Assembly (NCBI GenBank): GCA_023386395.1
Contig: JAEWJV010000284.1
Location: 1 to 5,865, forward strand
DNA: 5,865 nucleotides
Reading direction: 5' to 3'
Source of the DNA: Bacteroidota bacterium
GTDB taxonomy: Bacteria > Bacteroidota > Bacteroidia > Chitinophagales > Chitinophagaceae
Below, piece by piece: positions 5,054 through 5,865 of the stretch. Below the pieces are notes generated by a model, which worked only from the letters and a program-made list of their open reading frames with translations, was not told the origin of the DNA and did not search any database. The stretch's first letter is position 1. Every line of letters begins with the position of its first letter. The position numbers were made by a program, and so were the translations under genes.

Positions 5054-5865
5054 AGGAAGACGATATGGATGAAATGATGCGTAAAGCTGCAGAGAATTAC
5101 GACATTGATGCCGGCAAAGCAGCCGACTGGAATGCTGTATATAATGCCGTGCATGCAACTGAACCGCCATTGCCGCCTGTTGCAGAAAAAAAGCGCCGGC
5201 GCCGCTTTGCCTTTTGGTGGTTGCTGCTTATTCCGTTAGGCTGGATAGCAAGTAATGAATACAATAAATTTAAAACTGCACCACATGATGAAACTGTCAA
5301 AAATCAAGCGCAGATAAAACAGGAATTAAGTAACAACCAACAACCTGCCACAGCAGATAAAGAACAGGTAAAAGCCGCACCAGCTAATAATAGTGATGAA
5401 GATCTTATTGTAAACGACAATCAAAACAAAAACAGCCGGAGCAATAAAATTATTATAACACAAAGCGGCAGGCAACCGGCAACGAATAATATAACGGCTT
5501 TTCATCCTTCACCGGTTAAAGATGAACCTGCCATCAATCAATCATTGACAAATCAGCCCAAAGAAAACAGGGCTGGCTTACCAACAGCAAGTAACGGTGT
5601 TGCCAATAATGATACGCTTGATTCGAATAAGAGTGAACAACAGGCTATTACACAAAACAATCTTCCCGGTTTATCCAAAACAAAAACAGAGACGGATAAT
5701 ACGCAGGTTAATACAGGCAATACTTCAAAAAAAATAATTAAAAGCCCTAAGGGCAACAATCATTATTTCTATGCAGGGTTAGCTGCCGGAGCTGATTTAA
5801 GCTTTATAAAATATCAAAGCACACGGCCATTGGGTTACAATGTGGGTTTATTGGCGGGTTATAAG
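5050..5865 (+). CDS. Anti-sigma-like protein fused to an outer-membrane beta-barrel (3' partial)
   Basis: The frame is open from ATG 5050 to the window end (272 residues, no stop seen). Residues 1-46 form a small cytoplasmic region with the pattern KAAENYDIDAGKAADWNAVY, reminiscent of sigma-binding segments in Bacteroidota regulators. A basic cluster, KKRRRR (47-52), then a single short membrane helix (FAFWWLLLIPLGWIA, 53-67) predicts N-terminus inside. Residues 68-237 are a long polar, Asn/Gln/Lys/Thr-rich low-complexity linker, presumably crossing the periplasm. From about 238, alternating aromatic and small residues (HYFYAGLAAGADLSFIKY, then GYNVGLLAGYK) look like the first strands of an outer-membrane beta-barrel. 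The layout resembles the dual membrane-spanning anti-sigma (Dma) proteins of Bacteroides, in which one chain spans both membranes. The 4-base overlap with the sigma gene supports a cognate pair. An ATG at 5041 in the same frame is a less likely start. The signal sensed and the regulon are unknown. Confidence 0.85.
   Translation, partial: MKEDDMDEMMRKAAENYDIDAGKAADWNAVYNAVHATEPPLPPVAEKKRRRRFAFWWLLLIPLGWIASNEYNKFKTAPHDETVKNQAQIKQELSNNQQPATADKEQVKAAPANNSDEDLIVNDNQNKNSRSNKIIITQSGRQPATNNITAFHPSPVKDEPAINQSLTNQPKENRAGLPTASNGVANNDTLDSNKSEQQAITQNNLPGLSKTKTETDNTQVNTGNTSKKIIKSPKGNNHYFYAGLAAGADLSFIKYQSTRPLGYNVGLLAGYK

Overview
The window looks like a chromosomal segment from a Bacteroidota bacterium, most plausibly in or near the Chitinophagaceae. 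This is inferred from four things: translation starts in A/T-rich leaders without clear Shine-Dalgarno sequences, one good TTG / TAnnTTTG-type promoter, a TTCGRCTTCGCTCA intergenic repeat of a kind I associate with this phylum, and an ECF sigma factor followed by a sigma-regulator fused to an outer-membrane barrel. No rRNA, tRNA, CRISPR array, insertion sequence or phage gene is visible. All genes read on the + strand.

Layout. Positions 1-162 hold the Ala/Lys/Pro-rich C-terminal tail of an upstream gene, closed by a strong terminator at 172-193. Positions 194-375 are intergenic, with a candidate promoter (255-287) and a transcript leader that can fold into a three-way junction (294-346). Positions 376-4329 carry five genes in one direction: an aldo/keto reductase (376-1395); a seven-helix integral membrane protein of the prolipoprotein diacylglyceryl transferase (Lgt) superfamily, apparently starting at a CTG (1415-2164); a 470-residue multi-cluster radical SAM enzyme resembling archaeal tetraether lipid synthase (Tes/MJ0619 type, 2338-3750); a small three-helix membrane protein (3755-4036); and a small soluble repeat-like protein (4039-4329). 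A hairpin and a two-copy intergenic repeat lie between the Lgt-like and radical SAM genes (2165-2337). After a 148-base gap comes an ECF sigma factor (4478-5053). It overlaps by 4 bases an open-ended gene (5050 to the window end) for an anti-sigma-like protein with one inner-membrane helix, a long low-complexity periplasmic linker and the start of an outer-membrane beta-barrel.

How the genes may work together. The last three genes of the five-gene block are nearly back to back (4- and 2-base gaps), so the radical SAM enzyme, membrane protein and repeat-like protein are probably co-transcribed. The neighbouring Lgt-like protein suggests a lipid-directed pathway: one enzyme family normally moves diacylglyceryl groups, and the other normally makes radical C-C bonds on lipid chains. 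The idea that this cassette makes or attaches an unusual, perhaps covalently linked or membrane-spanning, lipid is inference and is the most interesting hypothesis here. The sigma/anti-sigma-barrel pair is a separate signalling unit, similar in layout to the dual membrane-spanning anti-sigma (Dma) proteins described in Bacteroides.
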